45,771 bases of DNA from Bacteroidaceae bacterium (GTDB taxonomy: Bacteria; Bacteroidota; Bacteroidia; Bacteroidales; Bacteroidaceae). The notes under the pieces were generated by a model that worked only from the letters and a program-made list of their open reading frames with translations, made no database searches and was not told the DNA's origin. Location: contig JAFRNY010000088.1 of NCBI GenBank assembly GCA_017429945.1, positions 1 to 45,771 on the forward strand, read 5' to 3'. The translations under genes and the position numbers were made by a program. Shown here piece after piece: positions 15,268 through 23,722 of the stretch (position 1 is the first letter of the stretch; each line of letters opens with the position of its first letter).

Positions 15268-16680
15268 ATGAAAGCGTTTATGGACGAGAACTTCCTGCTC
15301 GAGACCGACATCGCGCAGGAACTATACCATCGTCATGCCGCGCCACAGCCAATCATCGACTACCATTGCCACCTCGACCCAGCAATGGTGGCCGATGATT
15401 ATCGTTTCCAGAGCATCACGGAACTATGGCTCGGCGGCGACCACTACAAATGGCGAGCCATGCGCACCAATGGTGTGCACGAACGCCTCATCACAGGCGA
15501 CGCCTCAGACTGGGAAAAGTTCGAGGCCTGGGCTGCGACCATGCCCTACTGCCTGCGCAACCCACTCTACCACTGGACACACCTCGAGCTGAAGACGGCC
15601 TTCGGCATCAACAAGCGTCTGAGCCCCCAGACAGCGCGCGAAATCTACGATGCCTGCAACGACCGCCTACAGCACGACCCCGCCTTCACGGCCCGAGGAC
15701 TGATGCGCCACTACAACGTAGAGATGGTCTGCACCACCGACGACCCCGTCGATGACCTGCGCCACCACCGCGCCGTCCGCGAGAGTGGTTTCGAGATAAA
15801 GATGCTGCCCGCCTGGCGCCCCGACAAAGCCATGGGAGTAGAGAACCCCAAGGCTTTTGGAGAGTACGTCAAGCGATTAGGCGAAGCGGCCGACGTGGAC
15901 ATACGCACTTTCGCCGACTTCACCGACGCCCTGCAGCGCCGCCACGACTTCTTTCACGCCGAAGGCTGCCGCCTCAGCGACCACGGCATCGAGGAGTTTT
16001 ATGCCGAGCCTTACACCGACTCGGAAATATCCGTTATATTTAATAACGCGTTCAACGGCGCTGAACTCACGAAGCAGGAAATCCGCAAGTTCAAATCAGC
16101 TATGCTCTACTTCTTTGCCGTGCAGGACGCCGAGACGGATTGGGTCCAACAATACCACTACGGTCCGCTGCGCAACAATTGCACTCGCCTCTTTCAGCAG
16201 CTCGGGCCCGACATTGGCTGCGACAGCATAGGCGACGCGCGAACGGCGCAGGCCATGGCACGCTTCCTCGACCAACTCGACTACGAAGGACATCTGGCAC
16301 GCACTATCCTCTACAACATAAATCCTGCCGACAACGCCATGTTGGCCACAATGATAGGCAACTTCCAGGACGGCAGCGTGGCTGGCAAGATTCAGTGGGG
16401 TTCTGGCTGGTGGTTCATGGATCAGAAAGATGGTATGGAGCGCCAGCTCAACACCCTCTCGCAGCTCGGACTGCTCTCACGCTTCGTAGGCATGCTCACC
16501 GACAGCCGCTCCTTCCTCTCATATCCCCGCCACGAATATTTCCGCCGCACTCTCTGCAACCTGCTCGGCAACGATATCGAACAAGGCCTCCTGCCCTTCA
16601 GCGGCTACGAGGAACAGCGCGTGCGGCAGATGGTAGAGGATATCTGCTACAACAACGCAAAGGCTTACTTCAGTTTCTGA
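15268..16680 (+). CDS. uxaC: Glucuronate isomerase
   Basis: A 470-residue amidohydrolase-fold isomerase converting D-glucuronate to D-fructuronate and D-galacturonate to D-tagaturonate. It begins MKAFMDENFLLETDIAQELY, the usual family start, so ATG 15268 is preferred over the upstream in-frame one at 15244 inside pepT. The metal-site motif IDYHCHLDPAMVADDYRF and LWLGGDHYKWRAMRTNGV are clear, as is the late GSGWWFMDQKDGMERQL segment. It opens the hexuronate cluster with exuT, uxuA and the SDR oxidoreductase. Confidence 0.96.
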   Translation: MKAFMDENFLLETDIAQELYHRHAAPQPIIDYHCHLDPAMVADDYRFQSITELWLGGDHYKWRAMRTNGVHERLITGDASDWEKFEAWAATMPYCLRNPLYHWTHLELKTAFGINKRLSPQTAREIYDACNDRLQHDPAFTARGLMRHYNVEMVCTTDDPVDDLRHHRAVRESGFEIKMLPAWRPDKAMGVENPKAFGEYVKRLGEAADVDIRTFADFTDALQRRHDFFHAEGCRLSDHGIEEFYAEPYTDSEISVIFNNAFNGAELTKQEIRKFKSAMLYFFAVQDAETDWVQQYHYGPLRNNCTRLFQQLGPDIGCDSIGDARTAQAMARFLDQLDYEGHLARTILYNINPADNAMLATMIGNFQDGSVAGKIQWGSGWWFMDQKDGMERQLNTLSQLGLLSRFVGMLTDSRSFLSYPRHEYFRRTLCNLLGNDIEQGLLPFSGYEEQRVRQMVEDICYNNAKAYFSF

Positions 16681-16701
16681 ATAGTCTCTTCTCTCTAAAC
16701 G

Positions 16702-16809
16702 ATTACTCTGAATACTCTGATTACTCTGATTAATCCGAATACTCCGATTAATCCGAATACTCCGATTACTCTGATTAATCAGATCACTCCGAACACTCCG
16801 AATACTCCG
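16702..16809 (+). repeat. Twelve-unit 9-bp tandem array upstream of exuT
   Basis: Twelve consecutive 9-base units of type ATTACTCTG, AATACTCCG and ATTAATCCG fill the uxaC-exuT gap. The array ends three bases before the exuT ATG at 16813, so it forms the whole translation initiation region. Copy changes would alter leader length in 9-base steps. Confidence 0.9.
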
Positions 16810-16812
16810 ACA

Positions 16813-18249
16813 ATGAAAAAATCCTCAACCTCATGGCGCTGGGTCATCTGCTCGCTCCTCTTCATGGCCACCACGGTCAACTATCTCGATCGCCAAGTTC
16901 TCTCGTTGACGTGGAAAGACTTCATAGCGCCAGAATTTCATTGGTCCAACACCGACTATGGCACCATAGCCGCCACCTTCTCACTCTTCTACGCCTTCGT
17001 AAGCCTCTTCGCTGGCAAGTTCATCGATTGGGTCGGCACCAAACGCGGTTATCTCATAGCCATATTCGTTTGGAGCATAGGCGCTTGCATGCACGCTCTC
17101 TGCGGTTTCCTGACTATGCACATACATGGTCTCGAGAGCGCCGCTGCCTTGCGCGCCGTAGAGGGCGGCAGCGCGCTGGCGCTGGCTATCTCTACGACGT
17201 CGGTGTGGCTGTTCATGGCCTGCCGTATGGTTTTGGCCTTCGGCGAGAGCGGTAACTTCCCCGCAGCCATAAAAGTCACGACAGAGTATTTCCCTAAAAA
17301 AGACCGCGCCCTGGCCACAAGCATCTTCAATGCCGGCTCGTCGGTAGGCGCTCTCGTGGCGCCACTGTCTGTACCGTTCCTGGCGAAAGCCTACGGCTGG
17401 GAGTGGGCCTTCATCATCATCGGCGGCCTCGGTTTCCTGTGGATGGGTTTATGGTGGGCTATGTACGATCGCCCCGACCGCAGTCCGCACGTCAACGAAG
17501 CCGAACTGGCATATATCAATCAGGACGACGAGCCACGCGAAGGCGAGCATAGCACGGAAAGGGAGAGAGGGATGAGCCTCCTTCGCTGTTTCAGTTTCCG
17601 CCAGACATGGGCTTACATCTGCGGTAAGTTCTTCACCGACGGCGTTTGGTGGTTTCTGCTGTTCTGGGCACCGGCCTATTTCAGCGACCAGTACGGCTAC
17701 CGCACCGACTCGGCCATGGGCGCCACGCTCCTTTTCGTTGTCTATCTCATAATCACCCTCGTGAGCATCGTGGCTGGAGGCCTGCTGCCCAAATACTTCA
17801 TGGTACGCCGGGGTATGGAGCCTTACGCCGGCCGCCTGCGTGCCATGCTAATGTTCGCATTCCTGCCCGTCTGCGCACTGCTGGCCCAACCTTTAGGAAC
17901 CTATAGCGCCTGGTGGCCAGCCATCTTCATCGGACTGGCCGGTGCGGGCCACCAGTCGTGGTCGGCCAATCTCTACAACACCATCGGCGATATGTTCCCC
18001 AAATCGGCCGTGGCCACCATCACCGGCATTGGCACAATGACGGGCGGCATCATCTCGTTCATCGTGAACTGGGGCGCAGGAATCCTCTTCGACCACTGTG
18101 CGGCCAAGGGCCCGGCCTTCCATTTCCTCGGCTTCGAGGGTAAAGATGGCGGCTACATGATTGTCTTCTGCTACTGTGCCGTGGCTTACCTCTTCGCCTG
18201 GGCCTGCATGAAAATTCTCGTTCCCCGATATAAGCCCGTGACGGTATGA
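16813..18249 (+). CDS. exuT: Hexuronate transporter (MFS)
   Basis: A 478-residue, 12-helix major facilitator of the anion:cation symporter type, expected to import glucuronate and galacturonate. The signature NYLDRQVLSLTWKDF lies after the first helix, and the cytoplasmic loop FIDWVGTKRGYL follows helix 2. The later helix VLAFGESGNFPAAIKVTTEYF also matches the ExuT/NarK-like pattern. Placement right after uxaC supports hexuronate as substrate. Its start codon abuts the 9-bp array. Confidence 0.92.
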   Translation: MKKSSTSWRWVICSLLFMATTVNYLDRQVLSLTWKDFIAPEFHWSNTDYGTIAATFSLFYAFVSLFAGKFIDWVGTKRGYLIAIFVWSIGACMHALCGFLTMHIHGLESAAALRAVEGGSALALAISTTSVWLFMACRMVLAFGESGNFPAAIKVTTEYFPKKDRALATSIFNAGSSVGALVAPLSVPFLAKAYGWEWAFIIIGGLGFLWMGLWWAMYDRPDRSPHVNEAELAYINQDDEPREGEHSTERERGMSLLRCFSFRQTWAYICGKFFTDGVWWFLLFWAPAYFSDQYGYRTDSAMGATLLFVVYLIITLVSIVAGGLLPKYFMVRRGMEPYAGRLRAMLMFAFLPVCALLAQPLGTYSAWWPAIFIGLAGAGHQSWSANLYNTIGDMFPKSAVATITGIGTMTGGIISFIVNWGAGILFDHCAAKGPAFHFLGFEGKDGGYMIVFCYCAVAYLFAWACMKILVPRYKPVTV

Positions 18250-18333
18250 CCGCGACACGTCTGCGATAGCCGTAAGATAAAAGATTCCCGTTTTGCAATC
18301 TCCGCTTGCTTTCGCAAGTTGAACTAAACGATA

Positions 18334-18368
18334 AAAGCCCGCTCAATCACAACGATTGAGCGGGCTTT
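18334..18368. terminator. Bidirectional terminator between exuT and the DUF4468 gene
   Basis: AAAGCCCGCTCAATC pairs perfectly with GATTGAGCGGGCTTT around a five-base loop. It lies between two convergent genes and has A/T flanks on both sides, so it can serve both. Confidence 0.88.
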
Positions 18369-18416
18369 AAGATTCATTTAGGCCAAGAGCCTGACTGCGA
18401 TAGCGATGGCCGATCG

Positions 18417-19151
18417 TCACCAGTCGTCGTCCTCATTGCCCACGATACCGTTCTTCAGCGCCTCCTCGACCTTGTCGATAATGGCATTGGAGTAGGCATG
18501 AGTCATGACAAGGGCTTTGGCGCAGGTGCGCTTCTGCGCATCTTTCTCCACGAACGGATAGTGGCGCGCAATCTCCCAACGCTCATCGTAGAGATTGGCA
18601 TTCGTCTTGTCGTCGGCCTTGCGCTTTGAGTCGCCATAGGTCTTGTCGTGCTTGTCGGGGATACTGAGCCAGCCGCCGCTGATGTCGGCCAGGATATCGT
18701 AGTTCTGCACGGTGTAGGTTACGCGCACACGTCCTTCTTTGATATCAAGGCGTATGATGGGCGTGATGCTGACGGAGTACTTATTGACCGTTCCCATGTG
18801 CTCCACGATGTTCTGTATGGTGCTTGAGATGATGATACAACCAGCCTCTTTGTCGTTGAGCGTAATAGCTTGCTTGTCCTTGAAGGTCGCCGTAGCCCAG
18901 TAGTTGAGGGCCACGTAGAGTTGGTCTTTAGTCTTACCGGGAGCCTGCACCACCTCTTGATATGTCAGGCTCTGGTTCTTGTCAAGCGTCAGTTGCTTGG
19001 CCAGATTCGCAGCAGCATCAAGCCATTTGTCGCCATAGCGTTCCTTGGCATATTTCTCCAAGTCGGCCGCTTTCATGACCTGAGCCTGAGCGCCGAGAGT
19101 GCCGCAGATGGTGAGGATGGCGGCAAGCATCCATTTCATAGTCTTTTTCAT
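18417..19151 (-). CDS. Secreted DUF4468 domain protein
   Basis: A 244-residue exported protein with a signal peptide (MKKTMKWMLAAILTICGT, cleavage near AQA). The rest fits DUF4468, a TBP-like-fold domain of unknown function seen in Bacteroidota. The conserved stretch includes ALNYWATATFKDKQAI, IIISSTIQNIV and VRVTYTVQNYDILAD. ATG at 19151 is chosen because it begins the signal peptide; the longer frame starts inside the promoter box. It is divergent from the DUF4298 gene. Confidence 0.85.
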   Translation of the reverse strand: MKKTMKWMLAAILTICGTLGAQAQVMKAADLEKYAKERYGDKWLDAAANLAKQLTLDKNQSLTYQEVVQAPGKTKDQLYVALNYWATATFKDKQAITLNDKEAGCIIISSTIQNIVEHMGTVNKYSVSITPIIRLDIKEGRVRVTYTVQNYDILADISGGWLSIPDKHDKTYGDSKRKADDKTNANLYDERWEIARHYPFVEKDAQKRTCAKALVMTHAYSNAIIDKVEEALKNGIVGNEDDDW

Positions 19152-19184
19152 GATCAAATTCAGCTTCTTTTGTCTATCTGGGCG

Positions 19185-19192
19185 CAAATATA
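19185..19192 (-). promoter_or_regulatory. Promoter -7 box for the DUF4468 gene
   Basis: Minus-strand TATATTTG, an exact TAnnTTTG match, 34 bases before the ATG at 19151. No convincing -33 TTTG at the right spacing. Confidence 0.6.
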
Positions 19193-19278
19193 CAAGCTTT
19201 TATATTAACCAGAGGCTTTTCTTCTTTTAAAAAAACAAAAAACGTGAACATTCACGGCCACGTTTACAGGAAAAGGTG

Positions 19279-19286
19279 TATATTTG
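19279..19286 (+). promoter_or_regulatory. Promoter -7 box for the DUF4298 gene
   Basis: Plus-strand TATATTTG, an exact match to the Bacteroidota -7 consensus. The transcript would start near 19293, leaving only about 12 leader bases before the ATG at 19305. Confidence 0.6.
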
Positions 19287-19304
19287 CGGTCAAAACCATT
19301 TATT

Positions 19305-19595
19305 ATGAATAACGGACAAATAGACAGAATCAGACAAATGGAGCAGCACCTAGAGGCTGTGCGCAGTGCCGTGGCGGCCATGACAGAAGCGCTGCGCCAG
19401 CGTGACGCAGCCCGGGAGGCTGCCGAAGCGCTCGACGCCTACTACGGCAGTGAGCTATGGCGACAAGATTTCGCCGACGACGAAGCAGGCCTACTGCCAC
19501 GCGACCTGCGGCGCGGCGTGCTCTCGGAGGACGGCATATGGAATGTACTTGCCGACTGGCGACGGCTGAACGGCTGTTTCCCCACTGACGAATAA
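19305..19595 (+). CDS. DUF4298 family small protein
   Basis: A 96-residue acidic, helical protein of DUF4298, function unknown. It has the family pattern of a long N-terminal coiled helix (IDRIRQMEQHLEAVRSAVAA) then ALDAYYGSELWRQDFADDEAG and LPRDLRRGVLSEDGIWNVLA. ATG 19305 is chosen because the longer frame would start within the -7 box. It lies 59 bases ahead of the lactonase-family gene and may be cotranscribed with it. Confidence 0.85.
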   Translation: MNNGQIDRIRQMEQHLEAVRSAVAAMTEALRQRDAAREAAEALDAYYGSELWRQDFADDEAGLLPRDLRRGVLSEDGIWNVLADWRRLNGCFPTDE

Positions 19596-19654
19596 TCACC
19601 GCTACACTCCCGACGTCTTCTTAAACAACAACTTACATCTGGCAACTTAACACG

Positions 19655-20743
19655 ATGAGAAATACATTCGCCATGATCTCGCTACTGCTCGGAGGCTGCT
19701 CCCTGCAGGCTCAAGAGAAGATAATGCTCCTGGTAGGCACATACACAGGCAACGGGAGCAAGGGCATATACTCCTTCACATTCGACCAGGCGACGGGAAA
19801 GGCCGAGGCTTTGGACTCGCTCGCGATGAGGAATCCGTCGTACCTCACCCTGTCAACCGACGGGCGCACGGCTTATGTCGTCAGCGAGACTGCTGATGAG
19901 CAAGCCTCGCTGAATATCGTAGACGTGAAGAGCAATGGCAGCTTGAGGCTTCTTACTACAACGCCTACCGCCGGCACCGACCCTTGTTATGTCGCCACGA
20001 ACGGACGTATAGCTGTCACGGCCAACTACTCCGGAGGCTCGATGAGCGCGTTCCGCCTTAGTGCTGACGGACGGCAGGCGTCCCTTGCCACACGTTTTTT
20101 GGGAAATATCGGCGGCCCAGATGCTTCGCGACAGGCAGCGCCCCACGTTCACTGTGCCTGCTTCACGCCCGACGGGCGCTACGTCCTGGCCACAGACTTC
20201 AGCGCCGACCGCATTCTCTCGTTCAGCCTTAGAGGACAGACGGTGGTGGCCAACGGCACGGCAGCACGCGTCAGCCCCGACTCCGGACCACGCCATCTGG
20301 CGTTCAGCAACGACGGGCGCTTTGCCTACCTCATGAGCGAGCTCTCGGGGCGGGTGACGGCATTCCGCTACTCCGACGGGCGGTTGCAACAGATTCAGGA
20401 AATCGTTTCGGACAGCGCAGGAGCCCGCGGAGGCGCCGACGTACATATTAGTCCCGACGGCAGGTTCCTATACTCCAGCAATCGCCTGCGCGACGAAGGC
20501 ATAGCCATCTTCGCCGTAGATACCAACTCGGGATTGCTCACCCGCATCGCTTACCAGCCTACAGGAGCTCATCCGCGCCAATTCAGCATTACGCCCAACG
20601 GTCGCTTCCTGCTCTGCTGCTGCCGCGACAGCGACAAAATTCAGGTGTTCTCCCGCGACACGCGCACAGGCCTGCTGACCGACACGCATCAGGACATTCA
20701 CGTCCGCCAGGCTGTATGCGCAGCATTTGCCGCCCCACGGTGA
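19655..20743 (+). CDS. Lactonase-family beta-propeller protein
   Basis: A 362-residue seven-bladed beta-propeller of the lactonase (YbhE/Pgl-like) family. Repeated blade motifs such as SPDGRFLYSSNRL, TPDGRYVLATDFS and SNDGRFAYLMSEL are spread evenly. The N-terminus MRNTFAMISLLLGGCS looks like a short lipoprotein signal with the cysteine at position 15, so it is probably exported. The family includes 6-phosphogluconolactonases; an exported member next to hexuronate genes more likely acts on a sugar-acid lactone, which is inference. It lies 46 bases before uxuA. Confidence 0.85.
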   Translation: MRNTFAMISLLLGGCSLQAQEKIMLLVGTYTGNGSKGIYSFTFDQATGKAEALDSLAMRNPSYLTLSTDGRTAYVVSETADEQASLNIVDVKSNGSLRLLTTTPTAGTDPCYVATNGRIAVTANYSGGSMSAFRLSADGRQASLATRFLGNIGGPDASRQAAPHVHCACFTPDGRYVLATDFSADRILSFSLRGQTVVANGTAARVSPDSGPRHLAFSNDGRFAYLMSELSGRVTAFRYSDGRLQQIQEIVSDSAGARGGADVHISPDGRFLYSSNRLRDEGIAIFAVDTNSGLLTRIAYQPTGAHPRQFSITPNGRFLLCCCRDSDKIQVFSRDTRTGLLTDTHQDIHVRQAVCAAFAAPR

Positions 20744-20789
20744 CTGAGAAACATAACTATAGCCCATAAGAAAACAAGAACCTTATATT

Positions 20790-22037
20790 ATGGAAAAAAC
20801 TTGGAGATGGTTTGGTCCGAAGGACAAGATTACGCTCACGATGTTGCGCCAGATAGGCGTTGAAGGTATTGTGACGGCACTGCACGATGTGCCACTCGGA
20901 GAAGTTTGGACGCGCGAGCAGATCCGCGCTCTCCGCGAATATATCGAAGCGGCAGGTCTGCGATGGAGCGTCGTAGAGAGCCTGCCCGTGACCGAGACAA
21001 TCAAATACGGCGGTCCCGACCGCGATGCCCAGATTGAAATCTACAAGCAGAGCCTACGCGCTCTCGCGGCCGAAGGCATCCGCACCGTTTGCTACAACTT
21101 CATGCCCGTGCTCGACTGGGCGCGCACCGACCTCCTCCACCCCAACACCGACGGCTCGTCGAACCTTTTCTTCTCGTATGCCGAGTTTGCCTACTTCGAC
21201 ATATATATATTACAACGCGCAGGCGCACGCGAGGACTGGGCACGCACGCCAACGCCGTCGCCCACAGGTGAGCCGCGCGACATACTCGCCGAAGCCGACG
21301 CACTCGCGAAGGTAATGACGCCCGAGCGCGAGCACCAGCTTGTGGAGAACATCGTAATCAAGACCCAGGGCTTCGTCAGCGGCAACTTCCGCGAGGACGA
21401 CGAGGCCCCGATTGAGAAGTTCCGCCAGTTGCTCGCACTCTACCGTGGTATCGACAAGGCACAGCTGCGCGCCAACCTGCGCTACTTCCTCGAGGCTATC
21501 ATGCCCGTCTGCAACGAGTGTAATATCAATATGTGTGTCCACCCCGACGACCCGCCCATCGAGATTCTCGGGCTGCCTAGGATTGTGCGCACAGCCGAAG
21601 ATATTCGTTGGCTGCTGAATGCCGTGCCCGACCCTCACAACGGCCTCACCTTCTGCGCCGGCAGCCTCTCAGCCGGAGCCTACAACGACGTCACAGCCAT
21701 GGCACGCGAGTTTGCGCCCCGCACACATTTCATTCACCTGCGCTCCTGCCAAATCTTCCCCAACGGCGACTTCACCGAAGCCAGCCACCTCGGCGGACGC
21801 GCCGACCTGATAGAACTGTGCCGCATCTTCATGAACGAAGAATCTGCCCGGGGGCTCTCACCTTCCTCTCAGTCGGGGGCGAGCCTTCTCCCCTTCCGCG
21901 TCGACCACGGCCGCACCATGCTGGGCGACGAAGCGCGCGGCTACAACGCCGGATATTCGTTCCTCGGACGCATGTTCGCCATGGCGCAAATGCAAGGCGT
22001 CATAGCCACCCTAGAGAAAGTGAGAAGTGAAAAATGA
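20790..22037 (+). CDS. uxuA: Mannonate dehydratase
   Basis: A 415-residue xylose-isomerase-like-fold enzyme dehydrating D-mannonate to 2-keto-3-deoxygluconate. Family motifs are clear: MEKTWRWFGPKDKITL, VCYNFMPVLDW, NMCVHPDDPPIEILGLPRI, GLTFCAGSLSAGAYNDV, THFIHLRS and RVDHGRTMLGD. Two short segments look inserted relative to the family: TPTPSPTGEP near 21250-21275 and ARGLSPSSQSGASL near 21845-21890. The C-terminus (VRSEK) and the stop codon come from a GTGAAAAATGA-type repeat. Confidence 0.95.
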   Translation: MEKTWRWFGPKDKITLTMLRQIGVEGIVTALHDVPLGEVWTREQIRALREYIEAAGLRWSVVESLPVTETIKYGGPDRDAQIEIYKQSLRALAAEGIRTVCYNFMPVLDWARTDLLHPNTDGSSNLFFSYAEFAYFDIYILQRAGAREDWARTPTPSPTGEPRDILAEADALAKVMTPEREHQLVENIVIKTQGFVSGNFREDDEAPIEKFRQLLALYRGIDKAQLRANLRYFLEAIMPVCNECNINMCVHPDDPPIEILGLPRIVRTAEDIRWLLNAVPDPHNGLTFCAGSLSAGAYNDVTAMAREFAPRTHFIHLRSCQIFPNGDFTEASHLGGRADLIELCRIFMNEESARGLSPSSQSGASLLPFRVDHGRTMLGDEARGYNAGYSFLGRMFAMAQMQGVIATLEKVRSEK

Positions 22038-22060
22038 AAAGTGAAAAATGAAAAATGAAG
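22018..22060 (+). repeat. AAGTGAAAAATG array spanning the uxuA stop and SDR start
   Basis: GTGAAAAATGAAAA-type units contain both the uxuA TGA (22035-22037) and the first ATG of the SDR gene (22055). The same GTGAAAAGTGAAAG sequence type forms the (VKSER)n linker of the GH2 gene. Confidence 0.75.
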
Positions 22061-22936
22061 AATACAATGGACAAGAACACAATTAGTCAATCACATCCCA
22101 CTCTCCCCCTAAAGGGGGAGCGGGGAGGGGGTCTTTTTTTGATTAAGGATCACGTCGTCATCATCACCGGCGGCACAGGCGTGCTCGGCCGCGCCATCGC
22201 CAAATACCTGGCCGGCGAAGGCGCCAAGGTAGTCATTCTCGGACGTAAGAAAGAAGTGGGTGATACCATCGTGGCCGACATCGTCGCCGCTGGCGGCGAA
22301 GCCTGTTTCATGGTCACGGACGTACTCAATCGTGAGCTGTTGGAGCGCAACTGCGCCGAGATTCTCGAGCGCTACGGTCGCGTAGATGCCTTGCTCAACG
22401 CTGCAGGAGGTAATATGCCAGGAGCCACAATTCCGCCCGACCGAACATTCTTCGACCTCGACCCGGCGCAGTTCCAGACCGTGCTCGACCTCAACCTCAC
22501 CGGCACCGTCATTCCCACTCAAGTTTTCCTACGCCCGATGGTCGAACAGGGCCGCGGCGCCATCGTCAACTTCTCGTCGATGGCAGCCTTCCGTCCCATG
22601 ACGCGCGTCTGCGGTTATGCTGCCGCTAAGGCGGGCATCAGTAACTTCACAGCATATATGGCCACCGAGTGTGCCCGCAAGTTCGGCGAGGGCATTCGCG
22701 TCAACGCCATCGCTCCAGGCTTCTTCATAACCGAACAGAACCGCGCACTCCTCACCAATCCCGATGGCAGCTACACCGAGCGCGGCCGCGACGTCATTCG
22801 CCAGACGCCCTTCGGGCGTATGGGCCAGCCCGAGGAGCTCTGCGGCACTATTCACTACCTTATCTCCGATGCCTCGCGCTTCGTCACCGGCGCCGTGGCC
22901 GTCGTCGACGGCGGCTTCAACGCTTTCGCCATGTAA
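22055..22936 (+). CDS. SDR oxidoreductase, probable D-mannonate oxidoreductase
   Basis: A 293-residue short-chain dehydrogenase, likely interconverting fructuronate and mannonate with NAD(P)H in place of classical UxuB. The cofactor motif VVIITGGTGVLGRAIAKYL, the LLNAAGGNMPG segment and the catalytic FSSMAAFRPMTRVCGYAAAKAG (Ser, Tyr, Lys) are clear. The C-terminus SRFVTGAVAVVDGGFNAF is typical. The first 28 residues are repeat-derived (ISQSHPTLPLKGERGGGL); no ATG lies between them and the Rossmann strand, only a weak TTG. It follows uxuA directly, which supports the role. Confidence 0.9.
   Translation: MKNTMDKNTISQSHPTLPLKGERGGGLFLIKDHVVIITGGTGVLGRAIAKYLAGEGAKVVILGRKKEVGDTIVADIVAAGGEACFMVTDVLNRELLERNCAEILERYGRVDALLNAAGGNMPGATIPPDRTFFDLDPAQFQTVLDLNLTGTVIPTQVFLRPMVEQGRGAIVNFSSMAAFRPMTRVCGYAAAKAGISNFTAYMATECARKFGEGIRVNAIAPGFFITEQNRALLTNPDGSYTERGRDVIRQTPFGRMGQPEELCGTIHYLISDASRFVTGAVAVVDGGFNAFAM
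22098..22133. repeat. GC palindromic element in the SDR N-terminus
   Basis: CACTCTCCCCCTAAAGGGGGAGCGG then GGAGGGGGTCT, read in frame as HPTLPLKGERGGGL. Only a right-type copy is present here. Confidence 0.85.
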
Positions 22937-22981
22937 GCCACTCCTTATGACTGCATATTAGTTTAGGCAGAAGAAAGACGA

Positions 22982-23138
22982 CGGCCGAAACAAGCAGGTC
23001 ACATGAGATGTTCCACATCGGTGGTCCAACTCATGCGACCCGTTGTTTCGGCCGATTCATGCGGTCGTATAAGCCAATTCAACCGGTTGCGTAGGCCGAT
23101 TCATGCGGTTGCATAGGCCGATTCAACCGGTCGCATTT
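22982..23138. repeat. 25-bp palindrome followed by four 22-bp tandem repeats
   Basis: CGGCCGAAACAAGCAGGTCACATGAG (22982-23007) is inverted at 23030-23054 with four mismatches around a 22-base loop. From 23051, four 22-base units of type GCCGATTCATGCGGTTGCATAG follow (23051-23072, 23073-23094, 23095-23116, 23117-23138), alternating ATGCGG and AACCGG. The region lies between convergent SDR and hslR genes. CGTTGTTTCGGCCG at its junction also occurs upstream of the sigma gene near 1092. Confidence 0.8.
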
Positions 23139-23164
23139 TCCAATCGCCGATAGACTTGATTTCA

Positions 23165-23722
23165 TCATGCCTCATCTTCATCGTCATCATCGCCGAGGTC
23201 GAAATCGAAGTCGCTGAAAAAGATTGGGATATCAGACGTTTGTGTATCAAAGTCGTCGAGGGCACGGCGCTCTTTCTTCGTGGGGCGCCCGGTGCCTCGC
23301 GCACGGCCCACAAAACCGCTGATGCGGTTCATCTCCAACAGTTCGTACTGCTCGGGGGCTGTGACGTTCTCGAGGATCTCGGGGATCAGCTTGGCACCCA
23401 CGCGGTGCTCAATGGCTTGGAGAATGCGGAAACTGTAGGTGACGGGCGGCTTGCGCACATCGACGACATCGCCGGCCTTGACTGTTCGCGAAGGTTTCAT
23501 CTGCGCACCGCCTATGCTGACCTGCCCTTTCTTGCAAGCGGCAGCGGCCATAGAGCGCGTCTTGAAAATGCGGGCGGCCCAGAGCCATTTGTCGATGCGG
23601 GCAACAGGGCCGGCAGCTACAGACCCACCCCCGACCCCTCCCGTCATGGAAAGACCCCCTCCCCGTACCCCTTCAAGGGGGAGAGTGGAATGATTTGGCT
23701 TTTGGTGGGATTTGTTTGGCAT
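23165..23722 (-). CDS. hslR: S4-domain RNA-binding protein, Hsp15 type
   Basis: A 185-residue protein with an S4 RNA-binding domain at about residues 42-100: ARIDKWLWAARIFKTRSMA, then ACKKGQVSIGG and SRTVKAGDVVDVRKPP. Hsp15 homologues bind 50S subunits carrying stalled nascent chains. Residues 1-40 come from two adjacent GC palindromic elements (NHSTLPLEGVRGGGL and TGGVGGGS). An internal ATG between them (M26) could be an alternative start. The C-terminus is acidic (DFDFDLGDDDDEDEA). It directly follows pth. Confidence 0.92.
   Translation of the reverse strand: MPNKSHQKPNHSTLPLEGVRGGGLSMTGGVGGGSVAAGPVARIDKWLWAARIFKTRSMAAAACKKGQVSIGGAQMKPSRTVKAGDVVDVRKPPVTYSFRILQAIEHRVGAKLIPEILENVTAPEQYELLEMNRISGFVGRARGTGRPTKKERRALDDFDTQTSDIPIFFSDFDFDLGDDDDEDEA

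Noticed and set aside
16702-16809. 9-bp array as a coding repeat
   Set aside because: It can be read as NDYSEYSDYSD in an overlapping frame inside uxaC, but that frame is a shadow; the array is leader sequence of exuT.
23051-23138. 22-bp repeats as a CRISPR array
   Set aside because: The units are directly adjacent with no unique spacers, and no cas genes are present.
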